From NCBI GenBank assembly GCA_032358165.1, contig JAALGY010000038.1, positions 248,001-312,000 of the forward strand: a stretch of DNA of 64,000 bases, in the 5' to 3' direction. Both the position numbers and the translations under genes were made by a program. The stretch comes from Diplosphaera chodatii. Taxonomy: Eukaryota > Chlorophyta > Trebouxiophyceae > Prasiolales > Stichococcaceae. Of the stretch, positions 22,166 through 34,380 are shown piece by piece (the stretch's first letter is position 1; the number at the start of each line of letters is the position of its first letter). A model generated the notes under the pieces. That model did not search any database. It saw only the letters and a list, made by a program, of their open reading frames with translations, and had not been told where the DNA came from.

Positions 22166-25100
22166 CTACTGCTGCATCGGCTGCGGCTCCTGCTCGTGCT
22201 GCGGCGGCGGCGGCGGCGGCGGCTGCTGCTGCACCTGCTGCTGCTGCTCCTGCAGCTGGCCGGCCGCCATCAGGGCGTCCAGGGGCGGCCCTGCAGCGCC
22301 CGCCTCGCCGAAGCCCGGCTGCGGCAGCTCCACGGCGCCCGGGTCTGCGGAGTCTGCATACGCCCCCTGGACGCCGTGCATCCCCCCCTGCAGCGGCGCC
22401 GAGGCGGCGGCGGCGACAGCGTAGGGCAGCTGCGCCGCCGGCTGGCCCGCCGCCGGCTGCACCGCCATATGCACCGCCTGCAGACGTTCCGAGCAAGGCC
22501 CATGTATGTAAGCAGCTGTGTGTTCAAACTTCACAACAAGCTGCAACCACTCGTGCACCGCCCAGCTGACAGATCTGCAGTGCCTGCCGTAATTCAGGCG
22601 TGGACCGACCTCCGAGCCCGATGGCGGCAGCAGGCTGGGGGGCAGCGCGGCGGGGTGCGGCAGCGGTAGCTGCTGCTGCTGCGGGGTGTGGGCCGCGTAC
22701 TGCCCCACCTGCATCCCATCGTGCCATGCGCTCAAGCTCTTAGCGCTCAGAACGCCAGCATGATTTACGCTGGAACGCCACATCCAAAGACTGCATCAGG
22801 CTTGCGAGGTGTTGTGCTGTGGACATGCAGTGCAGGCTGATCCTGATCAGATTTGGGCACGCAGGCTGGGGCGCACCTGAGCAGCTGGAGGCCCAATAGG
22901 AGCCGCCGCCAGGCCGGCCGCCGCCGCCACCTCGCCTGCAGCACAGCGCATGCGCTCAGGGTACTCCAGGGTCCTCACCCTGCTGCGGTTGCCCGGCCAG
23001 GCTCTGGCTGCCGCAGCGTGCGTCATGACGTGCACGCTGGTGCGGGGGGCGAGTTGCGAGGCAAACTGCGGTCGCCCTCGCAAGCTTGACCGCTAGGGCC
23101 ATGTCCGGTGTCATGGCAGCAGTAGTGGCAACACTCGGCAACAGTGGACGCCTGAGGGCACGCTCCAGTCACCAGCTGTTGGGGTTCAGGGGCGCATTGT
23201 CCTTCCTGCCTCTCTATCCTTTTGCCCTCACACTGCCCTAGACCCTAACCCTGCGCCGCCTCACCGGGCGGCGCGGCGTCGGCGGCGACGGCGGGCGCCA
23301 TGGACGCGATGCGCTGCCACAGGGCCTCCAGGGTGGGCGCCACCACGGCCAGCAGCGCGCGGTGGGCCTCGGGCGGCGCCGCCGCCAGCGCGTTCAGCAC
23401 CCGCTGCGCCGTGTCGTGCACCTGCGCCGGCAGCATGGAACCGGCTGGCCAGAAAGCGAGCTCGACTTGCCGGGTGGTGGTGTCGGCTGCGCAAAGAGCG
23501 CCTCAGCATCTGCGCGACGCCGTGGAGACCCGCGGCCTCGCGCGGGGATGCCAGCCCCGCGATGTGGACACGCACTGCAGCCCCGGCCATGCCGGCCTGC
23601 TGACGCAGTCATCGCCTCATGTGGGGACGTGCTGCAGAACAGGGTCCCAGGTCAGTTTCCTGTTGAGTGTCAAAACCACGACCTGCGCCAGGGTGTGCGG
23701 GGCGCGGGCTGCCGGGAGGGCGACGCGCTGCCGCCTCGCGGGCGGCGCCGCGTCCGCCCCCTGCTCCGCCGCCGCCATGTGCGCCCCGCCGCCGGCCGAC
23801 CCGTCCGCCAGCATCGCGCTGTACGTCGCCGACTGCACCGGCGCCTGCAGCGCGCAGCGACGCTTCGGCGACATTTCAGCGGCACCTTGCTTGCAAGGGC
23901 TGTGGGCCCTGCTCATTGCACGCTGGCCCAAAGTAGTACGCTTCTTGGCAGACACCCAGGCAGCACTGGTCCAAGCTCGTGCATCGCCCAGCAGCCAGCC
24001 CCAAGCAGCTGCGCAGTGCAGCTCAAGCATAGGTGGGCTGCCGGTGCGCACCTGGGGCCCGCCCAGCGCTGCGGGGTGGGTGACGGGGGAGCCGTCCGGC
24101 GGCGGCGGGTACGAGTCCAGCCGCTTGGCGATGTTGTCGATGTCCTGCGTCTTCAGCAGGTAGTCCCTGCACAGGACCAGGCAGATCTTGGGTTCGAGCC
24201 ACAGTCAGGAACCGAGCAGCCAAGGGGCAGTGTGCGGAACCACAAGGCACAGAGCACAACGTCGGGCAAGTCAACCACATCTCACTTGCATCAGACACCT
24301 GCTGGTATTCTGTCAGGCACATGGCTGCGGTACCAGCTAGCTTGCATAGCACTCTGCATATACGTGCCATATGTACCAAATAACTCTGCAGATTCACCTC
24401 TGGGCGGCGGGGTAGGTTTTGAGGCGCGCCTCAAACTCCTCCTCCGTCAGCGGCTCGCCGTTGCACACCGCCGCGCGGATGTACCCCTGGTTGTGCTTCA
24501 GGATCTCCGCCCGCGCTGTAGATGTTACACGCAAACACACTCGGTGAACAGCTCAACCTGTTGCCAGAACACCCGTCAGCACACAGGCAGTTGCCGTGTG
24601 CAAAACCTCCTGTCGATGAGGAGCCGCTGACAAGTTCCCGAGCTAGCCCCTGCTCCCTCTTCCTGCAGCGCATGCTGCATGAACATTCGAGGAGTGCAAA
24701 ACGTACGGAGGTTGGCGCGGAGCTGCGCGGCGACCCACAGCTTGGCGGACTGCGAGATGTGCGTCGCCATGGCGAGCCGCGGGTTGGCGGCGGCCGCAGC
24801 GCAGCCCGGCCCGTGCACCACCACGCCCGCCTGCGTTGCACGGGCGACCCAACCACTCTGACGTTGAGCGCCCAGCGTGTCGGCAGGCCTGCGCCCGCTG
24901 CCAAATGTGTGCTGTCCATCAGCCGGTGTGGTGTCCTTCAGCTTCATGGCGTGCTGGCCGCCAGAGCCGGTCGAATCTGGTTGAGCAGTACACACCGCCA
25001 TGCTCTGTGTGTGCACCCCAGGCCTCAGGACACCACAGGGGGCTGTGGCGTGCGCTGGAACCCGCCCTGCTGCAGAAGGATCCAGGATTGTGTTCCTTCA

Positions 25101-26588
25101 TGGCTGTGAAATGTCCCGGGCACCTTGTTGGCGTGCTGCGTGCTGCCCAGCCAGGTGATGCGCGCGGCGTCGGGCTCCGACACCGGCCGCGCCACCTTGA
25201 ACCGCACCTGCGCCGCGCACAGCGCGTGGGAGGCTCGTTCCTGAGCTGCCGGCTGGCACCCTGGGCAGGCTGCCGGCAGGCAGGCTGCGCAGGGCGGGGG
25301 ATGACCAGGGATGCTGTCAGCGACGGCAGCGTCTGAGCACGTGTGGACTACCGAATTCCATTGCTGGATGTGATTGATCCGCATTTGAACTTGCAGCTGG
25401 CCTCCGCTCGGTAGTCACCTGGCAGCCCACGCGGGCGCCCTCCCCGCGGGCGCGCTTGTTCTTGCGCTTCGGGTTGGCGGCGGGCGCCGCCGCGCCGCTG
25501 CCGTCTGCACGCCACAGTCGGCTCAGGTGTTGATCACCCAAGCGATGAGCCAGGAGCCACGGTGCATTGCCGTGACAGCGCTGGCAACGTCTATCCAAGT
25601 GAGCGTGCGGGCCTGATCTTCATTGCTTCGGCGTCCGGTCCATCAGGCATGAGCTTGCAACACGGACGCAACACGGTGTGGCAGTGCAGCAGCCGAACCC
25701 CGGTGTACCTGCAGCGATGCCATCCGCCCCGGGTTGGCTGTCCATGCCCGACGCAGCGCCGTCCGTGGCGGCGCCATCAGCTGCACCCGCGCTCTGGGCG
25801 CTGTAGAAAGTTGCACAGCGCCGGGTCATGGCCGCGCTGAGTTGGAGCAACGCATGCAGAGACCGTGCGTCGCACGCTGCCCTGGCATGAGCACCGGCAA
25901 GCATGCGCTGCAGACGACAGGCAGACTGATGTTGAGCACCCGCCGCACACAGAGACAGAGAGCAGTGGGGCGCACGGGACGGAGTCATCCTCGGGGCCGT
26001 GCACGCAGTGGTAGATGCGGAACTCGGAGTGGCTGTCCTTGCGCGTCGCCTTCTGCAGCTGCTCCGGCTTCTTGGTCTGCCCCCCTCGCACATAGAAGTT
26101 GCACGCGCCCCTGCGGGCACAGCACATCCATTGGAGCTGCCCAGCGCAGCAGATGAGCTGACAAGTTCCTAGTCAGAAACCCCGATCAGGCTGCGCAGCT
26201 CACAGCTGTCAGGCGTTGTCAGGATCAGCTGCGTTACAGCGACAGAGGGACTGCAATAGCCCAGGGCGCCATGCCGCACGCTTTCGCCAGAGGGTTGTGT
26301 GCACTGCGTGCTGTTCCCCCCCTTCCCTGTTGAAATGCCGTAAAGGTGTGCACAGACACAGCGTGGCCTCAGGCGTGCTGCATCAAGGCCGCATCAGGCG
26401 CTGCACCTGGCCTCCTCGCCGGTGATGAAGTCGCGGACCCGGTCCCAAGGTATCTTGGCCTGCTGCACGGTCATGGGCTCGGCCTTGTCGCCGCCGGTGG
26501 GCGGCGGCCGGTGGCTGACCGGCGTCCACTGCAGCTCGAAGAAGGAGAAGTGGCCCGGCGGGGGGCTCTGCATCGCCAGCTCCGCCAT
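22166..26588 (-). CDS. Putative DNA-binding protein with transposase-derived (FAR1/MULE-like) zinc-binding domain
   Basis: Thirteen exons close in phase: 26407-26588, 25976-26110, 25709-25800, 25419-25504, 25124-25207, 24707-24830, 24398-24515, 24052-24166, 23683-23844, 23265-23421, 22877-22935, 22610-22708 and 22166-22477; about 574 residues from MAELAMQSPPPG. Residues about 45-195 carry spaced Cys/His with small beta-like segments: DFITGEEARGACNFYV, FRIYHCVHGPED, a basic KRKNKRARGEG, GCQVRFKVARP and ITWLGSTQHANK. This spacing recalls the N-terminal zinc-binding domain of Mutator-like transposases and FAR1-type regulators. It is followed by helical ILKHNQGYIRAAV and DYLLKTQDIDNIAKRL, also reminiscent of that family. 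No DDE transposase core follows; instead there is an Ala-rich middle and a Gln/Pro-rich C-terminus typical of transcription regulators. A co-opted regulator is the likely reading. The family assignment is from pattern memory and is tentative. Confidence 0.6.
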
Positions 26589-27146
26589 CGTGCAGCACCT
26601 TTCGCCGTTGTGATGCGAGTCGATAAGGGAGCTGTCCCACAGCGACCTGCGCCCTGCTGCACGCTCAGCGGCGCTCAGCGGCGGAGCGTACGGCTCCAAA
26701 AGTGCCAAGCTGTCGATCGGGCTTTCGCGCTTAAACTTCGCTGCGTTGTGGTGCGCTCCGTGGTGCAAAGCTGGGTTGCTGCGTCAGCCCTCCAGGGCTT
26801 GGCGGCAGCAGGAAGCACCAGGGGGCAAGCAACCACTGGAGCACTGGAGAGACAGGCGCCCGTTCAACAATGCTGTGCATCCACCACACTACGCTGTCCT
26901 CTCCCAAAGCAGTTCTCCGGACCACACACCACATGCTCTCGGCAGCACACGCATGCTGACCCTACGACTCTACGACTCTACCAATTGACTGAAGCCCTCT
27001 GAACGCCGCTGTTGTACAACAATGCTGATGGCATGATGGTACAGGTCTGGGTACCGTGTGCTGCCACTGCATCGGAGCCCGTGATTGTTGCACGTTCCCT
27101 CTGACCGAGGGTTGGGTGGCGTGTCGGCATGCGACTCTGATTGGTC
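26589..27146. other. Spacer upstream of the DNA-binding protein gene
   Basis: 0.56 kb holding the 3' end of the MPDU1-like gene and the promoter of the DNA-binding protein gene, both on the minus strand. A short direct repeat (CTACGACTCTACGACTCTAC around 26962-26981) is the only structure noticed. Confidence 0.4.
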
Positions 27147-29993
27147 TCAGTAGTCCGCCGCGCTGGTGCCGCCGCCGCCGGCGCCGCCCGCAAGGTCCAT
27201 GAAGTCGCCCGGAGGCGGCTCCATCAGCATCGCCGAACCCCCCGCCGACCTGCGGCCCACGACCCCAGGGGTGGACCAAGGCTCGGGCGCACCTCAGCCC
27301 CCACACCAGGCTGAGTGGCATCGCGTGCCGGCGTACTGGACCTGACGCATGCCGCGCACGCCCGCAAAGCGAGCGCAACTGAAGGACTCCAAGCCCTGAG
27401 CGCCACCCACCCGAAGCCGCCGTCGCCCAGGCCGCTGTCGGCGGCCTCCGCCATGACCGCCGCCGACGCCGCCGCCGAGGCGGAGCCATTGTTGTCCCCC
27501 TCCGCGTCCTCCTCGGCCGCCTCAATCGCCGCCGGCGACAGCCCCGACTGCGGCTCCTGCAGAGCAGTGTGCCAAACGTTACGGGGGGCAGGCGGAGTAC
27601 CATCTGGCACCAACGAAGCTGCATGGAGCAATGCTAAGCCGGCACGGTAGCGCCTCCATGCGGACATCCACCTTGCCTTCTGCCCCGGCCTCTGGTGCCC
27701 CAGCACATGACCCCAAGGACGCAGCTTGATGTCAGCCCTCAAAAACAGAAACAGAAACAGGGAAGCGAGCAAGCGAGCGTTGCTAGACCCTGAGCCCCAC
27801 CTCGTCCTCATCGCCGACCTCGTCCAGGTCCGAGGTCTCGCCCAGCCGCATCCGCCGCCGCCGCCGCCGCACCGCCGTCATCGCCGTCTGGTACAGCAGC
27901 ACCCCGTTGAGGCACGCCTGCAGCAGTGCAAGCGCCCATAAAACTAAGGCTCTGCCACAGGCAGGGCAACCAGCTCCAGGTCTGGTCTGCATGACACAAG
28001 CGGTGTCGGACATGCTTCGCTGCTGATGACCATGTTGTCTGACATGCCATGCATGCTACATGGCCTGCACAAGGTGAGTCGAACCAGTGCTGTGCATGGC
28101 GTCGCAGCTGACCTGCACGGCGTTGGCCAGCAGCAGCAGCGCGTCTCGCGTCAGCACCACCGTCGTGAACGCCCGCGCCAGGTTCCCTGCGGCAGTCCCA
28201 CAGTCAGCAGGCCGCCGGCCGCATGGGTCATGGCAGTGTTGCATTGAGAGGCCGCACGGGCCTTCCCGAGCCCCGGTGGAACAGGGTCTGCGATGTGTAG
28301 GCTGGCTGGGACGCGCATGCAGCTGGTGTCGAGCTCAAGCTGGGATGGCGCGCGCACCTGCCAGATTGAGCGCGGAGGTGGTGATGGACAGCTCCCCCGA
28401 GTCGCCGCGCTTGATGTTGAGCACGATCTGCGGCAGCCGCCCGCCCAGCGCCACCATCGATATCGTGGACGCTTGCAGCACTGCATGTAAGAGTTGAAGG
28501 GTTTTGAGAGTAAGGATTTATGACCTTGTAAAAACCCTAAGCGACCACGACTGATTGCAGCATTGCGCAGCGCGGCATTGCGATAAATGCGGGGGCATAG
28601 CCACAGTGTGGTCGTTCGCTTGCCAGCAGCGCTGCTAGCGCTGCCAAGAAGTGCTTCTGCGTAGTCTCGGATGATATGGATCAGGCAGCACTGCTTCCGA
28701 CATGAGCCCTCAACACTCCACCGCATGCGCCAATGATCCGGAGGCCGGCAGCAGGGGATATGCATGATGCTGATCCTGCACCTGGCCGGCAGGGCCATCC
28801 ATGGCCAGCCTGACGCCCTGCCAGGAGTTTCCAAGCGGCGCTGGAATCGCTCCCCACCTGTCAGCGCCGACACGCTGCACAGACCGGATGCCAGCCACCA
28901 GCAGTACACGGCGAAGGCGGCGGCGCCCAGCGCCAGGCGCTTGCGCCCCGTCCGCATGTGCCGCGAGATGAGGGCCACCAGCACTACGTCCTGCACCCAG
29001 CACGCCGCCACCTCCCCATACGTGCTGAAGGCGTACCCTGCGGATTGTGGCACCCACCAGAGCATAGTTGGGCAGCAGGTCGACGTGACTGATGCCAGCC
29101 ACACAGCGAGTGCCAGCTCCGGCGCTTCAGGCTGCCGACCAGGTTGATCATGCAACAGCCACAGGGTGGAGAGATGCTCCCCAAAACACTGAGTAGAGTG
29201 CCGTAGGACACGTTCAGGCGGCAGTCCACTCAGTGTGTCGGTGCAGTGTCCAGCATGCGGCTGTGTATGTACTTTGTACCAGCACAGGCTCGCATGAGTT
29301 TTAGCTCAGAGGGACAGGAGGCGAGGCGATGAGCACCTAGCCGCATGTTGTAGGCGCAGGTGATGCTGTATGCGATCAGCTCCGCGATGACCGCGACCAG
29401 CGACACGCCCCGCGCGCTGTTGGCCTTGAGGATGCGTGCGATCTGGGGCGCGCTGCGGAAGCAGGAGCCCACCAGCACGCCATAGCCCTGCATGCAGATG
29501 GCGTGTGAAACACATACTTATGTAGAAGGGTGTACATAGGACCTACGACTATGCTCAAGGAGCACAGCTGCATCGTCAACCTCCCGGGCATGACTCAGAT
29601 GGCCCATGTCTCTGTCCTTTGCTGTGCAGCACCGTGTAGGGATAGTGGCTGCAGATGCATGTCAGCAGTGTAGCGCCACCCTTCAGCCTTGACCAAAGCA
29701 ACGCAGCGAAGCTGCATGTCACATACCATGAGGCGCGCTGCCAGCTGAGTCAGCGTCTCGCCGGCGACCGGCGGCTGCAGCACCCCGGCTGCGGCACACA
29801 CGTGCGTGCCAGCTCGTGGGTGCCTGGCCATGCCGTGCTGTTGCCTCCTCCGCCTGCATACGGCGGTCTGCAGCCGCAGAGGTTCGAGCGGCTGGACTGG
29901 ACCGCTGCAGGGTCTGCGGCCTGCGACCGCTGCCGGTGCAGCCGCTGGTGCTGATGCTGCCACGGCTCGGGGTCTGTCTGACGCGCTCCGCAT
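27147..29993 (-). CDS. MPDU1: MPDU1-like PQ-loop membrane protein
   Basis: Eight exons close in phase: 29727-29993, 29337-29487, 28858-29037, 28358-28480, 28113-28186, 27801-27917, 27411-27556 and 27147-27249. Two PQ-loop repeats are clear: the first, FRSAPQIARILKANSARGVS, and the second, GGRLPQIVLNIKRGDSGELS, followed by NLARAFTTVV. Between them lie YGEVAACWVQDVVLVALISR and FAVYCWWLASGL, matching the order in mannose-P-dolichol utilization defect 1 proteins. Family knowledge: MPDU1 is an ER membrane protein needed for use of dolichol-phosphate-linked mannose and glucose in glycosylation. Odd features: an Ala/Arg/Ser-rich N-terminal extension of about 90 residues that resembles an organellar targeting peptide (an earlier ATG at 30158 would lengthen it), and a C-terminal acidic, Ala/Gly-rich tail of about 110 residues. 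With these, the protein is about 386 residues against roughly 250 in animals. Confidence 0.85.
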
Positions 29994-30973
29994 GTCAGGA
30001 AGCTGGGCCCGCCTGACTCTGATGGGTGCGAGGCTGACAAGCTGCTGGCAGGGTTGCGGTGGCTGCTGCAGCTGGCGCAGCAAGGGGCTCCGTCTGTTTG
30101 CCGCCCCGGCCACGCCCGGGCCCGGAGGCAAATGCATGCAAACAGGCTGCATGCTCATCCCTGCGGGTTGAACAAACTTCGATGCGCGCCTTGCTGGCCT
30201 CGCAAACTTGTATGGTTTTCAAAGTGATCTGTGTGAGCGATCTGACGCTCTGACTTCCGAAGTGGGAGGCTGCCTGTCTTGAGGTTCAATCAGTGGTCTC
30301 AATTGCATGCTGCAACCTGGTCTGCGCCTCGTAAACCCAAGGGGCGCCAGTGCGAACCAGCGGACGGCAGCCACAGTCAGCACTCAAATGGACTGTAACG
30401 CAGAGGCAAGCCGCTGGAAGAAGCCGTGGATCCTCACAGCATCCCAGCAGTGTATGCTTTTCGCTGCGACTGTGCGCGGTCGATACAAGCGGAAGGTGTG
30501 TATGGCTCTTCAGTGCCATGCCAGGTCATCCTGCAAAACCCATGTGCATGACTCACAGGAGCATGCACAGCTCCAAGCACGATCGAATTTCCCTGTATTT
30601 GGAACTCCCAGCGCACTTGCTCGTGCTTGGTCCGGCAACCTCGTGCTCTTACAGAATTGCATCTGCTTCAGGATAGCCACCTACCAGGCGGTCAACAACT
30701 TGCAGTAGTGCTGTGAGCACACACGAGTTCTGCCACGTCTTTCAGCGCACATAAACAGCACGGACCACGGCCCGAGATGACAAGGCACAGTGCCTCACCC
30801 CTGATTGGTGTGCATGCCATGCAGCAAGCCGCAGACTGACACATGCACTGCTGCACAGCCATCTGCTGCGCGACCTTGTTCCTGCCACGTGATCAGCACC
30901 TGCTTGCTTTCGCAGGCTGGATACAAACAGCAGGGTCCCGTCGTAAAATGCATTGACCTGCTGCGGCGCGCAA
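29994..30973. other. Divergent spacer, MPDU1-like / PAN-like genes
   Basis: About 1 kb between divergent start codons. The first 165 bases could be N-terminal coding sequence of the MPDU1-like gene if its ATG at 30158 is used. No repeat or RNA recognised in the rest. Confidence 0.4.
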
Positions 30974-32482
30974 ATGCGGGCGCGCATCGAGGCGGCGCAG
31001 AAACGGCGAACTCAGAGGCGGACCCGCTGCATCTGCGCCTGGGGCACGCTGCTGGCGGGCCTCGTGACAGCTGGAGCGCTGCTGCGCGATGGTTCGAGCC
31101 CCGTCATCAGTATCTCGCGTGCTGTGCACCTGCAGGCGAGCGGACCTCTGCTGTGGTGGTCCTACACATGCCGGCGTGCTGGATGCCCTGGAGCAGTGCA
31201 TGGTGACCTTGGGGGTGTTGGGCCGATGGGCACGAACCGCAGGGTTGTCATCAAAGCTGGGAACAGGTGCATGGACGGCGCAAAGCCACCTGGAGTTGGC
31301 ACCGCAGGGCGGCAGTGGCGGCGGCAGCGGGAGTGCCTCTGGCCACGGCGGCAGCGCAGCGGCAGCCGGCGGCGCGGTCGCGGCGGCTGTGTCGAACGCG
31401 GTGGCGGGCGCCGTCCGGAAGTCGTCTGATGCGGCTGCCGCCGCCGCCGACGCCGCGCAGCAGCAGAAGAACCAACTGTACTACGACAAGGACAGCAGGC
31501 TACTCGGGGAGGTGCGAGCCTGCATGTCATGTGATGGATTGCATTTGTGCGACTGCGGCATCGCTGCTGTGCAGAGGTGTCCATGCTGCTGCACATCACT
31601 GTTGCAGAACACCGCAGCAAGACAGCATGAGTGCATGATTTGAGGCGCCTCCACTGCATGTTGTCAGATCTTGGACGAGCCGATCCCGGACGACTGCCAC
31701 CCAGAGCAGCACGCGGACTACGCCGGCGTTGGCCTGACGTGGGGCCTGGACCACAAGACAGCGTCAGCAGCACAGTGCGCTCCTCACTGCCCCGTCAAAC
31801 GTTCTCAATGTCGAGCAGTGCACATGTGCTTGCCAGATTGAGCGCTGCACTGCATGCCTGTCTTGCTGGCTTCTCCACCTCAAAATGCCCCCCCAGTTTG
31901 CTGCCGCGTCCGTGGCTGCGACCTGCTGATGCCCCATCGCAGGTGCTGCGCAGCCTGCAAGGCGAAGGCGGCCAAGGGCTGCAACGTCTGGGTGTGGTGC
32001 GGCGACCCCAGCGGCCTGTGCTGGACGCCCGACGTCTGGTGCGACCCCTTTGCGTCTGGTTGCGCCGGGTGTGCAATTTTTCTTAGGAGAGCTGCACACT
32101 GTTGTCACATGTGACATGCCGCCCTGCCTGGACGATCCAGCCTGCTGGTGCAGCACTGCTTCTGAGCCACCGCTGGGCAGCTGGCAACACAGCTGTAGCT
32201 GAGCGTCTCTCAGCCAGCAGAAACCCACCCATTGGCTGTGGGCCTGGGAGATATCACAGGTGCTCGAGAGTATGACATCTGATAACACCCTGCAGGAATC
32301 ACACCACAGGCGCGTGCTGGCTCAAGAAGCAGGAGGAGTGGGATGGCAGAACGGATTTGGCGGCCACAAACCTAAAGGTGAATGTGCGGGGAGGCTTCAG
32401 CGCGGACTTTCGGAACGAGCACAAGGGCGCACCCGAGAAAGTGCCATGGGTTGCAGGCCTTGTAAGTAAGCAGGGTGCATGA
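30974..32482 (+). CDS. Signal-anchored PAN/Apple-like protein
   Basis: Exons 30974-31091, 31267-31511, 31668-31774, 31943-32068 and from 32296 close in phase. The start is MRARIEAAQKRR, a strongly basic N-terminus followed by one hydrophobic segment (CAWGTLLAGLVTAGALL), typical of a type II membrane anchor or uncleaved signal. A Gly/Ala-rich linker of about 60 residues follows, then a Cys-rich module: YAGVGLTWGLDHKTAS, QCCAACKAKAAKGCNVWVWC, SGLCWTPDVW and ACWLKKQEEW, ending EKVPWVAG. This arrangement (paired Cys after a helix, W-x-W-C, CWLK, VPW.AG) is like PAN/Apple adhesion modules found in many algal secreted proteins. The module would face the cell exterior or Golgi lumen and bind protein or carbohydrate; that is inference. 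The end is uncertain: a strong GTAAGT donor at 32462 may splice to a further exon; read through, the stop is at 32482. Confidence 0.65.
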
Positions 32483-32750
32483 CATTGCTTGCTGTGCAAC
32501 TAGTTATTGCCTTGTGCCATTGTCGTCGGTAGGTCGTATGAGATGCGCAGTCAGGCATCACAAGTATTCTTAAGAGACAATCAGCTTGGCCACATCCCAG
32601 TTGTACTCACCACCTGCTCAACACAGTCACTAAGTCACGTCGCGCTGCCATCACGAAACTATCCAAAAGTTGTTGCCTCATCACGGACTGCTGCCACCTA
32701 TACCAGTCTGTGCACTCTGCAAGCTGCTTCCTGCGTCGCTGTCCCGCCTC

Positions 32751-34119
32751 TCAGCTGCCGCCCGCCTGGAAGGTGAACTCCAGCAGTGCGAAGCGGCGGA
32801 TGCGCGCAAGCGGCTGGCCATTAAGCAGCGCATCTGCTGCGGCCCTTGCTTGTGCTGCCGCCTCATTTGCACTGCCGGTGCAGCCCTTGCCACCGCCGCC
32901 GCAGCCATCCTTCTGACCCGCAGAACGCTGCTGCTTGGGCTCGTCATTGCTGCTTTCCTGCTGCTCAGCAACCGCATGCTCGTGATCTGGCGCTTCTGCA
33001 TCGTATGTGTCGACCACCCTCATCTCAGCCGGCTGCCCGTACCATTCACCTGCAACATCCGAATCATTGTTCAAACGTGGGCTCGTGGCACACAATGGAT
33101 GTGACATTGCCATGCGTGCCAAATGGTTTGTGATCGTTAGGAGCCCTGACAGCGGGTGCGCTCACGCACCATCGAAGAAGGGCTGCTTGCAAAGTGCAGC
33201 ATCTGACATGTCATCCACCAGCACCCTGCACAAATACTAGACGGCCTGTTTGGCATTCTGCAAACTGCAATAGGGCAGCAGGCTAGCACTACTGTAGGGT
33301 CCAGGAACATGCTTTCAGGCTGGTACACCTGCGATAAGCCTTGGCGCGGGGAGCCAGTGGTGGCGGCGCAGCCGTACTGAACCCAGCGGCAGCGGCCACT
33401 CGCTTTGTGCCGTTGGCGCCGCCACTGCTATGCTTCAGGATGCCCTTGCAGCCGCCGGTGCCATTGCACAGATGATGGCCGCCCTCGGTGTCTGCGGCCC
33501 TGGCAGCAGCGTGCCCCGCCAGAGCCCGCCAGAAGTCTTTCGACAAGTCCAGCGCACTGCCCAGCTGCTGCAGCGACGCCTGGCAGACAGGAGGGCCGTC
33601 TCGTCAGCCTAGGGCGGATGGATGATGCAACGCAGGTGTATGCTGTACGTTCCGGCGGTGCTCTCTGAAAGGTGCAGTGGTGGAACGCAGCATCACACAC
33701 CAGGTCGTCGGACGTCAGGTGGAGCGGCAGTGAGCGGTTGCGCATAAACTCCAGCAGGCTGTCAAACCCCCGGCAGCTGCAGTCCAGCGCATATACGCCA
33801 TCCCTGACCTGCAGAGACTGGGGGTTTGAGTCAGCGCCGGTGCCCGCACCAGGCAGGTGAGCAAGACTACACTCATTTACGAGTGTGCAGATGCAATGGA
33901 CCTGCAGATGACACCCACATGCGGATGTGCACCAAGGCAGCAACTGATCAGCTGATGACCCAATGATTGTATGTCCCAATCACCCAAAGGTGCCACCTTG
34001 AGCTTGGTCCCGTTGCGAGCAGCAGCAGCGAAGAAGCCCGAGTGCCGGATGAGGCGGTCCAGGTGCGTCTTGTAATGCTTCACACCGCCTTTGCCGTCTG
34101 GCAGGCACAAGTTAACCAT
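32751..34119 (-). CDS. BTB/POZ-like protein
   Basis: Exons 33997-34119, 33701-33808 and 33329-33579 close in phase; the last exon ends at 32751 (TGA) and begins near 33050, but its joining site is unclear. The N-terminal about 90 residues read MVNLCLPDGKGGVKHYKTH, LDRLIRHSGFFAAA, then YALDCSCRGFDSLLEFM and LTSDDLASLQQLGSALDLS. The succession of a short strand, a helix ending in HSGFF, then F..LLEFM and a final LGSALDLS helix follows the BTB fold (F..H...L...S.FF...FDxLLxFxxTG...L..AA.FL). Family knowledge: BTB domains dimerise and often recruit substrates to cullin-3 ubiquitin ligases. The C-terminal part is Ala/Gly-rich, then acidic and Gln-rich (EAAAQARAAADALL). The assignment rests on pattern only. 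Confidence 0.5.
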
Positions 34120-34125
34120 TGCGCC

Positions 34126-34372
34126 CAACTTAAGGAGGCGTTGCCAAACTTAATGGCAGCTCCCAACTTCAGGGAGACTCTTCACTGAATGGCAGTGCAT
34201 GCTGCACTTGCAGCAGCCTCCAACTTAAGGAGGCGTTGCCAAACTTAATGGCAGCTCCCAACTTAAGGGAGACTCTTCACTGAATGGCAGTGCATGCTGC
34301 ACTTGCAGCAGCCTCCAACGTAAGGAGGCATCTCAAATCTTAGCGGCAAATTCCCAACTCCAGGGGAGATAC
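34126..34372. repeat. 95-bp tandem repeat just upstream of the BTB-like start codon
   Basis: Units start at 34126, 34221 and 34316 with an exact 95-base period. The first two are nearly identical (a few substitutions, for example CTTCAGGG against CTTAAGGG); the third is about 57 bases and diverged. Each unit contains two related pieces (CAACTTAAGGAGGC and CCCAACTT.AGGGAGAC), so the unit may itself be an old duplication. The array begins six bases upstream of the minus-strand start codon at 34119, so it would occupy the 5' untranslated region and proximal promoter. Confidence 0.9.
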
Positions 34373-34380
34373 CCATTCTG

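Noticed and set aside
23362..24630. Plus-strand open frame of 422 codons, one of the longest in the window
   Set aside because: It lies opposite the exons of the minus-strand DNA-binding protein gene, whose phases all close. The frame is Arg/Pro/Gln-rich, a typical shadow of GC-rich coding sequence, and crosses known introns without change.
28151..29155. Minus-strand 334-codon frame as a single long protein
   Set aside because: It spans true exons of the MPDU1-like gene but runs through introns with good GT-AG borders, changing frame relative to the second PQ-loop exon.
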